Source: Trichomonas vaginalis G3 (lineage: Eukaryota; Parabasalia; Trichomonadida; Trichomonadidae). From it: a stretch of DNA of 64,000 nucleotides. Location: positions 34,425,896 to 34,489,895 of the forward strand of contig NC_067206.1 of NCBI RefSeq assembly GCF_026262505.1. Direction: 5' to 3'. The stretch's first letter is position 1. Every line of letters begins with the position of its first letter. The notes below the pieces were generated by a model that made no database searches, was not told the origin of the DNA, and saw nothing but the letters and a program-made list of their open reading frames with translations. The translations under genes were made by a program, and so were the position numbers. Shown here in pieces: positions 40,092 to 48,274 of this stretch.

Positions 40092-42245
40092 TTATTTCAT
40101 ACAATGTTTTATTTCTGTCCCGTCTTCAAGTACACCCCAGTACTTGCGCTTGGATATTACATGAACTTCGGAAAATACCTTATCTAGCTTAAAAAGGCCC
40201 ATCTTCTCACCGACTAAACCCATTTCAATGAGTTTGTTGTATCCTTCCTCGTTCGTCATGAGTGCATCGATGTTCTCATAGTATACCTTCACTTTGGATT
40301 TAACCTCTGAGAAGAATTTGTTGTAGTTGTCGAGGACTGCCTTTGCGAACTGAGGATAAGACCAATGTTCGACAATAGGTTTTACTGTGGTTACTGAGCC
40401 ACCTTGACCTTCGGTGAACTCGTATTTCAAAACAAAAGGGGAGAACCTTTCAACAAAGTTGTCGACCTTCTCATAGTGTTTACTCTTCATCTTTTGAGGT
40501 TTTTTAATGGAATATCCCCATGTCGAATTCATAAGCAATTTGATTGTCATTGCAAGTTTGGGGTTTGAAGCTTTCCTAATATCATAGAGTTGTTGTATGA
40601 CCTTTCCAACTGTATAGTTCCTTCCCGGGAACTTACCATCTTCGTTTGGAATTCCAGTCGGAATATATTGGACAAACCTCATGTACGCAGCGTTAAGGTC
40701 GACATAGTATATTTTTTCGTATGAGTCGAACTTATCGCATCCAATCGGCCCAGTTCGTGGAAATTCAAGTGAGTCTCTTATCTTTTGAGAAACCTCGCCT
40801 GTTATCTCATAAACATCGTCGAAGCAACCTGTTTCATATAAAACCTTCTGACCTAACTCTGATGCTCTCCAATACAATTTGACGTCGATTGGATGTCTCA
40901 ATGGAAGTTTGTTTATAGCATCTTGAAGTTCTTGCAACCTCATTGGAAGTTCTTCTGGTTCAGGTTGGTATCCGAACAATCCAACTCCTTTTGGAGCTGT
41001 GTACTTCTTTTGTGCTATAACTTTGTCCGGAACAACTTTTGGTCTTACCAACAATGAAAAGTTTGTTTCATCTTTTGGTACAAAAGTTTCTGTCAGCTTG
41101 TCATCTGGAATTGGTTCCAACAACCCTTTCTCGAAAAGAATGTTAACAGCTCTGACAATGTTGCACTTACCTTTTCCGAACAATGGGTTTGTAAGACTTT
41201 CGTTCAACATGAAGTGGTTGTGGACAAGTACAATCTTCAACCATGGCAATTTGAAGTCAACAACATAGTCGTCATGTGAAGAACCTTTCTCAGTCGGTAT
41301 GTTGACTCGGATATTCACATTTGCCAACGGTGCAATTTTTGTCAATTGACCTCTGAGAATGTACCTTGTCTTCACACATGACTCAAGATACTTCATCTTC
41401 TCATCTGTAACAAGACCAGAGTTCCTGAGACATGTAAGAATACAAGGTTCATTGACAATTGTTTCAATTGAATTGTAAATTCCATACCTTGTCAAGTCAA
41501 TGTCAGACTTATTTCTGAAGGGGAAGTATCCAGCATGTTGTCTGACTGCTTGAGGGTTGGGTTGATACCATTCGAACTTCACGCTTGCAATTCCTTCAAT
41601 TGCGTTCAAAATATCTGAGTCGGAGTCAAACATTTGTTCTCTCTTTGTAGTCTTGAAAGCGTCAAGAAGTTGTGTGGCTGTTGTGACATTGCCATGTGCA
41701 TAGTATATATGACCATCTAAATCTGTTACGGTTAGTCTGAGATTGTATCCTTTCTTATTTCCGTCTTGAATTGCAGCAAGTACACCCATGAAGCCTTCTT
41801 TGTTCTTTCCATCGTCAAAGTTTACTGTAAAGGTTCGACCAGATGTAATTTTACTTCTAACCTCACGATACTTTTCATATGCATATCTTGTTCTTTCCAT
41901 TGGAGCATGTGCGTCTTCACCTTTTCCTTTTTTCCTTCTCAAAGGATGCAATTGTTCGTCATGTTTCCAGTAGAATCTGGCAAAGCCGTCGTGTCCTTCA
42001 ACTTGCGGTTCATTAACATTGAAAGGCATGTCCATAAGACGCTCTTCTTCTAACCTCTCTAGTCTGTTTGGATAATTTGTGCGTGCTGTTTTCAAATCCA
42101 TCTCATAGGTCAGACCAGCCAGTTTGTCATAGACTTTTATGGGTCTTCCCTTCCTATATTTAAACTTCTTTGAAACTTTCCAACCATATCTTTCTAACTC
42201 TGCTTTTATTCTAGCAGACCTTCTATCCATTCTATACGGGGGCAT
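40092..42245 (-). CDS. polB: Divergent family B DNA polymerase, Maverick B
   Basis: 717 residues with a basic start (MPPYRMDRRSARIKAELERY). The first 250 residues are unlike the polymerase of Maverick A. Palm-type segments: YYVDLNAAYMRFV (motif A position), AMTIKLLMNSTWGYSIKK (motif B, the clearest) and VYYENIDALM (motif C position). Order and spacing are right for PolB but the sequence is very divergent, and no convincing exonuclease motifs were recognised. Codon use is richer in G and C at third positions than neighbouring genes. It is codirectional with HNH and the small genes around it. Confidence 0.65.
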   Translation of the reverse strand: MPPYRMDRRSARIKAELERYGWKVSKKFKYRKGRPIKVYDKLAGLTYEMDLKTARTNYPNRLERLEEERLMDMPFNVNEPQVEGHDGFARFYWKHDEQLHPLRRKKGKGEDAHAPMERTRYAYEKYREVRSKITSGRTFTVNFDDGKNKEGFMGVLAAIQDGNKKGYNLRLTVTDLDGHIYYAHGNVTTATQLLDAFKTTKREQMFDSDSDILNAIEGIASVKFEWYQPNPQAVRQHAGYFPFRNKSDIDLTRYGIYNSIETIVNEPCILTCLRNSGLVTDEKMKYLESCVKTRYILRGQLTKIAPLANVNIRVNIPTEKGSSHDDYVVDFKLPWLKIVLVHNHFMLNESLTNPLFGKGKCNIVRAVNILFEKGLLEPIPDDKLTETFVPKDETNFSLLVRPKVVPDKVIAQKKYTAPKGVGLFGYQPEPEELPMRLQELQDAINKLPLRHPIDVKLYWRASELGQKVLYETGCFDDVYEITGEVSQKIRDSLEFPRTGPIGCDKFDSYEKIYYVDLNAAYMRFVQYIPTGIPNEDGKFPGRNYTVGKVIQQLYDIRKASNPKLAMTIKLLMNSTWGYSIKKPQKMKSKHYEKVDNFVERFSPFVLKYEFTEGQGGSVTTVKPIVEHWSYPQFAKAVLDNYNKFFSEVKSKVKVYYENIDALMTNEEGYNKLIEMGLVGEKMGLFKLDKVFSEVHVISKRKYWGVLEDGTEIKHCMK

Positions 42246-42274
42246 TTTTTATAAAAATAAAAAAATGTTTTTTT

Positions 42275-42859
42275 TTACTTTACGTAACCACCTGCTGCCA
42301 AAAGTCTTTGACGCCAACCCATACCAGCTAATGAAGGTTGACTTGGTTTAGTTTGAAAACTAACCTTTGGTTTTGGTTTATCTTCAGTTTTTGGTTTATC
42401 TTCTTCTATTGGTTTTTCGTCACTTTTCGGTTCATCTGACTTTACCTCACTTGCTGGAACAGTTGTGTCGTCAACATCTTCATAAATGTCATATGCCATC
42501 TGTTTCTGTTTTCCTTTCAACTTTTTGTGTTTGTTGTAAAGTTTAGAATATTTCGACTCTAAGTCAATGAGATGTTCTATAATGAACTGTTGGTCAGTGA
42601 AGTAAACTTTTCCATCTGTTGTCTCGAAAGCTCCTTCAGACTTCAATATTTTATTTGTGAGAGTCTGTTTCTTTTTTGAGATACTAGCCGTTCCATTTTT
42701 ATGAAAAGTGACTTTGTAGTTAGAGTTTGTATTTCCAGACCTAGCACTTTCTATTATTGAATTTTTCTCTTCATCTGTAAGTTCTTTGACAGGTTTTGAC
42801 AATGGTTCTGAACTTTTTGTTTGTGGTGTCAAATCTACCGTTTCAACTTCTTCGGTCAT
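42275..42859 (-). CDS. Lysine/proline-rich unknown protein, Maverick B
   Basis: 194 residues: acidic N terminus, a central helical coiled region (DLESKYSKLYNKHKKLKGKQKQM), then repeats of EDKPKTEDKPKPK, ending GMGWRQRLLAAGGYVK. The last part resembles short C-terminal capsid-association peptides. Leader TTTTTTACTGAGATGAA before the ATG equals that of the next upstream gene. Function unknown. Confidence 0.55.
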   Translation of the reverse strand: MTEEVETVDLTPQTKSSEPLSKPVKELTDEEKNSIIESARSGNTNSNYKVTFHKNGTASISKKKQTLTNKILKSEGAFETTDGKVYFTDQQFIIEHLIDLESKYSKLYNKHKKLKGKQKQMAYDIYEDVDDTTVPASEVKSDEPKSDEKPIEEDKPKTEDKPKPKVSFQTKPSQPSLAGMGWRQRLLAAGGYVK

Positions 42860-42878
42860 TTCATCTCAGTAAAAAATT

Positions 42879-43034
42879 TTAGTTTGTTTTGTTTTCAACT
42901 GGTTGTTTAGGTTTTTTAAGTCGGTCTAAAACTTCCTGAGGTATAGGAAGAACTTGACAAACACGTGGTTGTGTAACTGCTGGAAGCCGACAAATCCATC
43001 TTGAGCCCATTTGTCTCAAAGCTGTATTGTTCAT
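42879..43034 (-). CDS. 51-residue unknown protein, Maverick B
   Basis: MNNTALRQMGSRWIC to KPKQPVENKTN. Has the leader TTTTTTACTGAGATGAA immediately before its ATG, identical to that of the gene following it, which is strong support for expression. Three cysteines or tryptophans in the first half, basic-proline tail. No family recognised. Confidence 0.5.
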   Translation of the reverse strand: MNNTALRQMGSRWICRLPAVTQPRVCQVLPIPQEVLDRLKKPKQPVENKTN

Positions 43035-43053
43035 TTCATCTCAGTAAAAAAAT

Positions 43054-43455
43054 TTACATTCCCCACGTTTGAGGCGGTTGCGGTTGGTTGTTGTTTACCC
43101 ACTGTTGTGCATGGTTATATCCTCTGTTAAAGAATCTTTCACCTTGGTCCATGTAGTGTCCTGCTTGGTTATAGTAGTCATTTGCTTTGTTATAGTAGTT
43201 TCCTGCTTGTCTTCCTACATTGTCCATCCATCCTTGAACTTTTCCTCTTGTTTCAGGATTTGGAATAAGATTTGCTGCATCTCGTGCTACCTCCCAACCT
43301 TTCTGTACAGTTTGTATAATAGGTTGTGCTTTCTCTTTAAGTATACCTAATGTACTCAAAATCTTCCTTCCAATTCCAAATGCACCTCTGGCTAGTGTTC
43401 CCACTGCGGGCAAAAATCTAGATGCGACTCCTGCTAATGCGCCAAATAAACCCAT
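43054..43455 (-). CDS. pVI-like amphipathic protein, Maverick B
   Basis: 133 residues. The N-terminal 45 residues form a glycine-rich hydrophobic/amphipathic segment (MGLFGALAGVASRFLPAVG, RGAFGIGRKILSTLG) as in membrane-lytic capsid proteins; then a helix, and a tail of NYYNKAND/YYNQAGHYM tyrosine-asparagine repeats. It starts 16 bases from the divergent integrase gene. Role in membrane penetration is inferred. Confidence 0.55.
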   Translation of the reverse strand: MGLFGALAGVASRFLPAVGTLARGAFGIGRKILSTLGILKEKAQPIIQTVQKGWEVARDAANLIPNPETRGKVQGWMDNVGRQAGNYYNKANDYYNQAGHYMDQGERFFNRGYNHAQQWVNNNQPQPPQTWGM

Positions 43456-43471
43456 TTCTTATGGGTTAAAA

Positions 43472-44431
43472 ATGACGAATTCAAACAAGGACCCGTATGT
43501 TTCTAAGGCAACAAAGAAAGCACTCATGGTAAAAATCTTTAGTTCAACACCAAATGCTTGGTTTATGGATATCTTGGAAAACATTCCGAGGTATAGAGAA
43601 GATGGACCACCATACTGGCTAATATTTGTCGGTCAAAACACAAGATACTGTGAAGCCATACCATTACAGTCCAAAAATATTTTAGATATCTTAGCAGCTT
43701 TGACAATATTCGTTGACAAATACCATCCAACAAAACTGACATCTGACTGTGAAAGTTCTTTCAAATCAGACGATATTAAAAACTATCTGCGTTCAAAAAA
43801 TGTAAACCAATATTTCATTGTCGACCAAAACCATTCTGCTCTTGGTGTCATTGACAGTTGTATAAAAATCTTAAGAGACTTAAACCAACCACAAGGTGGT
43901 GAGGTAGATGAAATGTCATATGACGACAAATATAGACACTTCTCCATGGCAAAGATGAGACAAGTTTTAAATATTTACAATACCCGTAAACAAAAAGGTT
44001 TGGGAAACCACTCCCCTGAAGAAATGAAAAACAACCCTGACTTAGAGAAAGACTATATATTTAATAGTTTAGTCAAAAGAGACAAACAAGAAAGAATGCC
44101 AGGCTTCAAACTTCAGAAAGGTGACAAAGTAAAAATAGAAATACCTAAACGCGACCCATATGAAAATACTATTGACTATGACAACAATGGGAACTCGACA
44201 GGTACTCGCATTCGTGTTCGTAAAAATAGAAGAAAGTATACAAGAGAATATTATGAAGTTTTAGGCAAACATGGCAAAATGTACAGACTGCAAGCAGAAG
44301 ATAAAACTACTATTGTCAGACCTCGTTTCAAACTTGTCAAAGTTCAAGGTGGTATACTTTCAAAGACAGTTCCTAACAAATATAAGACAACTCCTGACGA
44401 ATATGCTAAAGAAGTTGAAAATGACGACTAA
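43472..44431 (+). CDS. Retroviral-type (c-int) integrase, Maverick B
   Basis: 319 residues. RNase-H-fold core: NAWFMDILENI strand, LTSDCESSFKSDDI strand/helix, NHSALGVIDSCIKILRDL helix, then YNTRKQKGLGNHSPEEM. The C-terminal module is chromodomain- or SH3-like with a GDKVKIEIPKRDP start and a KYTREYYEVLGKHGKMYRL end. Shorter at the N terminus than the integrase of Maverick A. It makes the 6-bp target duplication seen at the ends. Overlaps the next gene's end by 4 bases. Appears open throughout. Confidence 0.85.
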   Translation: MTNSNKDPYVSKATKKALMVKIFSSTPNAWFMDILENIPRYREDGPPYWLIFVGQNTRYCEAIPLQSKNILDILAALTIFVDKYHPTKLTSDCESSFKSDDIKNYLRSKNVNQYFIVDQNHSALGVIDSCIKILRDLNQPQGGEVDEMSYDDKYRHFSMAKMRQVLNIYNTRKQKGLGNHSPEEMKNNPDLEKDYIFNSLVKRDKQERMPGFKLQKGDKVKIEIPKRDPYENTIDYDNNGNSTGTRIRVRKNRRKYTREYYEVLGKHGKMYRLQAEDKTTIVRPRFKLVKVQGGILSKTVPNKYKTTPDEYAKEVENDD

Positions 44432-45711
44432 GCATTTCTATACCATGCGTAAACTGTCATGTAAGGTGGCATGTAGTCTTTACTCTGTCCCGTTGTTTGC
44501 GTATACCCTGAAACGCGATGTATATGGTTTCCTCCTCCCTCAGTGTTACTCCAGTAACAATCTATAGCAAACTTAACGTTGTTTTTAACATCATATCCTT
44601 TACCTTTTGTCATTGATGACCAATCCCAATATCTATGACTATGCCAACCTGCGTTAGTTGTACTTAAATCTATGTAGTGACTGTGCGCAGGTAAATTTGC
44701 ACCTGAAATCGTTTTACTTCCACCTGTTTCCTTTGAAGAGTTTGCACAATACAAAAACCTGTCGACTATTTGAGTCCAAGTTCCAAAACCAAGTACTACT
44801 TCTGGTCTGGTAGAGTTCATTGACGTGTAAATAGAACCTATAGGATATAGTGTTTGAAGTATTTCTGTCTTTAACGTTTGAAGCTCTGTTTTGTCAGCTT
44901 TTTTATCATATAAATCTTGAGCAGTGAATTTAACTTTTTTTTCATCCTCCATGACATAGACATTTCTACATTTAATGTCTTTATCCGATGTTAAACCTTC
45001 TGGAAAGTTAGGAGGTTTAAAATATAATCCACCCCCACCAGTTTTTTCAATCGTTCCTAAAATACTTTCTATACCAACAGTTGAGAAGAAGTTATGTGTA
45101 TGTCCAACGTCACTTTTACTGTTTAAGGTTTCTTGTAAGTTTGTAATATTTGCAATGGTATGTGTATGTCCAACGTCACTTTTACTGTTTAAGGTTTCTT
45201 GTAAGTTTGTAATATTTGCAATGGTATGTGTATGGTTCTTATCGGCTTTAAGGTCTAAACATCCTGAAACCCATCCTGTATCAGCTTTACCTTTTAAAAT
45301 CTTCGATGTCCGTTCATGGTACCATTCAACCCTTTCTATAATTTCATTGTCTTTTTCATCCACATATTCCTTATCTGCCTTCTTATCTAATGCACTAGCC
45401 ACACGTGCTAACTCATCGTCAACATACTCTTTGTCAGCTTTGTTGTCAATATCTGCTTTCAAAAGAAGTTCATCTATAGGTTTCTCGTTTAAAGTTCTTT
45501 TTGTTGGATTTATACAAACAGTATGGTTCTTGTTGTCTTGAAATAGAAACTCATCTGTCATTGGGTTTAATGTCAGTTTTAAGTTTCCTTCTTTCAATGA
45601 CTCAGATATCTTAGAATAGTTTGAAAAGTTTGTTGTGTTCTTATTTAGAGCTTGCAAAATGAGTTGTCGGTTGTGTTGTATTTCTCTCATAGACGCTGTT
45701 TCTTTCGACAT
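44428..45711 (-). CDS. Phage-like tail-fibre / receptor-binding protein, Maverick B
   Basis: 427 residues. Head-proximal part, then shaft repeats KADKEYVDDEL and KADKEYVDEKD, then GHTHTIANITNLQETLNSKSD occurring twice in tandem (a 69-bp duplication at about 45097-45235), then the tip: LYPIGSIYTSMNS, LGFGTWTQIVDRF, NLPAHSHY, GGGNHIH, YMPPYMTVYAWYR. Same family as 12109-13155. GHTH repeats are a hallmark of phage fibres. It starts 18 bases from the divergent gene at 45730. Confidence 0.9.
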   Translation of the reverse strand: MSKETASMREIQHNRQLILQALNKNTTNFSNYSKISESLKEGNLKLTLNPMTDEFLFQDNKNHTVCINPTKRTLNEKPIDELLLKADIDNKADKEYVDDELARVASALDKKADKEYVDEKDNEIIERVEWYHERTSKILKGKADTGWVSGCLDLKADKNHTHTIANITNLQETLNSKSDVGHTHTIANITNLQETLNSKSDVGHTHNFFSTVGIESILGTIEKTGGGGLYFKPPNFPEGLTSDKDIKCRNVYVMEDEKKVKFTAQDLYDKKADKTELQTLKTEILQTLYPIGSIYTSMNSTRPEVVLGFGTWTQIVDRFLYCANSSKETGGSKTISGANLPAHSHYIDLSTTNAGWHSHRYWDWSSMTKGKGYDVKNNVKFAIDCYWSNTEGGGNHIHRVSGYTQTTGQSKDYMPPYMTVYAWYRNA

Positions 45712-45729
45712 TTTTATTCTAGATAAAAT

Positions 45730-46578
45730 ATGCTTTCAATAGAAAAAGAAAATTCAAGAGTTGCTACAACTAAACCATTAGATGAACTTTTTACGAATGT
45801 CGGTCAAAAGTTTGAGACAGAGACCGTAAAGCATGAAGGCTATCGTGTTGACTACCCCTTAAGATGGTTAAGAGACCCATCCGTCACAAAAGCTATTGGC
45901 TTTCGTAGAATGAAGTTCATTTCAGAAGCCATACATGGTTTCCCATTTACGGTCGCTTTTGAAATTCGATACTATAACAAAGAAAAACGTACGTATGAGA
46001 AATTTGAACAGGGAAAACTTTTACAAGTTAGTTTGCTTGTAAACTTAGAAACAACTCTTCAAGCTTTTCAAGAAAAAATAAACGATATCTATCTCGAATA
46101 TGCAAAACAGTACAACATTGACGAAGGAGAGTACCATCTCGATATTTTATATGACAGGAAAAATGCAACTGTTAAATTCAATAGAATAGAAGACCTTGGA
46201 GACAACGTTTATATTTCTACAAAATATAACAACTTGGCATGGTATAGATTTTTGAGGATGTTAAATCAGCCTGCAGAATATCCAGTACACCCGGACTTTT
46301 ATGAAGTCGAAAACCCTAATGGAACATATGAAAATGTTTTCGACTCAGATGCTATTATAGTTCATGCTTCATTTTCTGGCGCACAAAACTCTTTTTTATG
46401 CTTGGCAAATGACTTTTACGAAAAACCTACAAAGCTATATGAACCACCGAGTGGAAGTATTTCAGACTTTCAAGTATGGTTTACTACAGATGGAAGAAAG
46501 AGAATAGTTCCATTATACCATGCGTTTTACTTAGAACTTAGTCTCATATACAACTACTATCGAACGGTAAAAATATAA
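45730..46578 (+). CDS. Unknown structural-type paralogue 2, Maverick B
   Basis: 282 residues, the paralogue of 38539-39399 (about 40-45 percent identical by eye). Strand-rich with the conserved end GSISDFQVWFTTDGRKRIV. It is divergently paired with the tail-fibre gene across an 18-base gap with the leader TTTTTATTCTAGATAAA, so the two are probably expressed together; a spike-base or fibre-anchoring protein is a reasonable guess. Confidence 0.6.
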   Translation: MLSIEKENSRVATTKPLDELFTNVGQKFETETVKHEGYRVDYPLRWLRDPSVTKAIGFRRMKFISEAIHGFPFTVAFEIRYYNKEKRTYEKFEQGKLLQVSLLVNLETTLQAFQEKINDIYLEYAKQYNIDEGEYHLDILYDRKNATVKFNRIEDLGDNVYISTKYNNLAWYRFLRMLNQPAEYPVHPDFYEVENPNGTYENVFDSDAIIVHASFSGAQNSFLCLANDFYEKPTKLYEPPSGSISDFQVWFTTDGRKRIVPLYHAFYLELSLIYNYYRTVKI

Positions 46579-46582
46579 TCTT

Positions 46583-46825
46583 TTAATACGGTTGAGGTGT
46601 TGGATTTGGTTGCCAACTAGACTGTGGTGCAGGTTCAGGCTGTTGTATAACAGGAGCTTGTTCTTCTGGTTCAGGGTCTTTAGGTATAATACCAACGAAC
46701 TGACCTACTCTTTTACCAATATTTTTGACTCCGTTCCAAATTCCTCTTCCGACAGATTTTATTCCATTCCATATACCTCTTCCAACATTTCGAAAGAAGT
46801 TTCCTATTCTTCCAAAGAAACCCAT
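46583..46825 (-). CDS. Small amphipathic peptide with proline tail, Maverick B
   Basis: 80 residues. MGFFGRIGNFFRNVG then two imperfect repeats RGIWNGIKSVG / RGIWNGVKNIG, cationic and aromatic on one face; then a proline/glutamine tail (PEPEEQAPVIQQPEPAPQ). Membrane-active virion peptide by pattern. Same theme as the two Maverick A peptides but not alignable with them beyond composition. Confidence 0.5.
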   Translation of the reverse strand: MGFFGRIGNFFRNVGRGIWNGIKSVGRGIWNGVKNIGKRVGQFVGIIPKDPEPEEQAPVIQQPEPAPQSSWQPNPTPQPY

Positions 46826-46843
46826 TTTACTATATGTAAAAAT

Positions 46844-47206
46844 CTAATGTCCGCCTAGTCTCTTACGTTTCCTTCTGAGTTCCATAGCATTTTTTAACTG
46901 GAGCTCATACATTCTATTTCTCCTCTGGTAGAAAACATACTCTGGGTCAACTCCTGTGTTCGCGTCATCTGCATAGAGTTGTTTATATCCCACTTCAGGG
47001 TTTGTATAAAACTCTTTCCATCTCATATTTGCATACCATGGTGGCAAACCTAACGCAGCGTCATTTGACATGGCAGTTTGCATTTGTACATCTGTTGGCA
47101 CTTGACCATAGTTTGCCATTGCAGTTTGTATTCTAACTTCATTTGGAATATTCTCTGGGTTTGGTTGTCCAGGTTGCTGTGCATTCGCTAAGTTCTGTGC
47201 GTCCAT
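46844..47206 (-). CDS. Small unknown protein, Maverick B
   Basis: 120 residues: MDAQNLANAQQPGQPN, two repeats of VRIQTAMANYGQVP / VQMQTAMSNDAALG, a tryptophan-rich segment (PPWYANMRWKEFY) and a basic end (ELRRKRKRLGGH). The repeat and basic tail suggest a minor virion protein. Follows the amphipathic peptide on the same strand. Confidence 0.5.
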   Translation of the reverse strand: MDAQNLANAQQPGQPNPENIPNEVRIQTAMANYGQVPTDVQMQTAMSNDAALGLPPWYANMRWKEFYTNPEVGYKQLYADDANTGVDPEYVFYQRRNRMYELQLKNAMELRRKRKRLGGH

Positions 47207-47361
47207 TTTAATATTAGATAAAAATATCTCTTACGAGTACATATGCTGAACATTTGCTGGTATTGGTTCATCTTCATATTCTCTATATCTTTCTGCCACG
47301 TCAAATAAGTAAATGACACAATGGAAAAACCTAAAACAAGTAGTCCTATTTCAAACCACAT
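47189..47361 (-). CDS. Small single-pass membrane protein, Maverick B
   Basis: 57 codons: MWFEIGLLVLGFSIVSFTYL is a clear membrane segment, followed by a charged helix (WQKDIENMKMNQYQQMF) and a basic end. It overlaps the start of the next gene by 18 bases and the end of the methylase by 16. Leader TTTATTGGTAAGTAA precedes its ATG. Could be a virion or host-membrane protein; not previously recognised by me. Confidence 0.4.
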
Positions 47362-48163
47362 TTACTTACCAATAAAATTTCTTTGTTGTGACACTTTCTC
47401 CAGTTTATAGGACCTCTCTCATATTCTATCTTATCGTATCTAAAATCATAGTCATGTATGTCCTCTAACCATCTCATGACACTTTCCAAACCACTTTTAT
47501 CGGATGTAAAGTAAAAGCATGGATGGTTATGTAAAACGTCTAAAGTTTCTAAAGAGTCTCTCAAAGTCCAGTCTACTTGGTATTGAAAATCCCATGTGTT
47601 ATAGAACGGCGGGTCCACTATAAAGAAAACATTTTCCTTGTTTTTATATTTTTCATACAACTCTGTCCAATGACATCTCACAAACTCTATACCCTCAGTA
47701 TATTTTTCTATGTTCTTTTTGAAAACCTTTGTATAGTTAAGATATAAAACTTTTGACATAAGTGTTTCAATGTCATGAACTCTTATAGCACCACTATATA
47801 ATAGTCTAGAAGATATACTATCCCAGTCAATATACTCTGCTTTTTTCAAAACCTCTCTGACAGTATTTTTCTTATCTAATGGTATACGTTCCATCTTGCC
47901 TATAGGTATCTTTTCTTTCAACTCACTCAATATTTTGTTTGTGTCTGGTATATGTTTGAGACGGTTCATTATTTGTCGAAGTCATTGCATATAATCTTTG
48001 AGTCAGGAAATACAGTATGGCACAAATGAGATATATAGAAACTTCCACCGAACAAGTCTACAAATGTTAGACCATTCGGTAGTTTCTTAAGTTCTCTCAA
48101 TAGAATATCTTTACATCTACTCTTATTTCCAAAGAAGGGTAACGGTGGTTTTGTAAAATTCAT
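47346..48163 (-). pseudogene. Dam-type (D12 class) N6-adenine DNA methylase, Maverick B, broken
   Basis: Transfers a methyl group from SAM to adenine N6. Start at MNFTKPPLPFFGNKSR; motif I is FVDLFGGSFYIS and motif IV is FIVDPPFYN, in the order of D12-class enzymes, with the substrate-binding PPLPFFGNK at the N terminus. It is the last gene before the right end. N6-methyladenine is reported in trichomonads, so such an element gene may be a source of or participant in that mark. Broken. Confidence 0.8.
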
Positions 48164-48215
48164 TTTATATTTAATAAAAATGTTTTTTCCCTGAAAAGTG
48201 ACAGAAAAAGTGACT

Positions 48216-48274
48216 GGGGCTAGAGGGCACGAAGTGCCTGGAAGCCCCACTACCTTTTTTTTTTTTTTTTTTTT
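48216..48274 (-). repeat. Right terminal inverted repeat of Maverick B
   Basis: Reverse complement of the left end: GGGGCTAGAGGGCACGAAG, CCTGGAAGCCCCACTACC, then a run of 20 T. Same self-pairing hairpin as on the left. Confidence 0.85.

Larger units (their letters stand above)
22754..48274. mobile_element. Maverick/Polinton B, large, broken in about ten places
   Basis: A 6-bp direct repeat atatga (22748-22753, 48275-48280) flanks inverted ends consisting of a run of A (or T) followed by GGTA(T/G)TGGGGCTTCCAGGC. Size is 25.5 kb with about 30 genes: capsid, possible penton, packaging ATPase, integrase, PolB, SF3 helicase, Dam methylase, HNH and GIY-YIG nucleases, KilA-N regulators, tail fibre and amphipathic peptides. 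Many genes are intact-looking while others are broken, about ten breaks in all. The 32.6-38.5 kb part is rich in palindromic repeats. The insertion lies in a BspA-like gene. Confidence 0.95.

Noticed and set aside
22754-48274. Adenovirus-like maturation protease
   Set aside because: Searched by eye for the His/Cys motifs in both Mavericks; none found, so not annotated.
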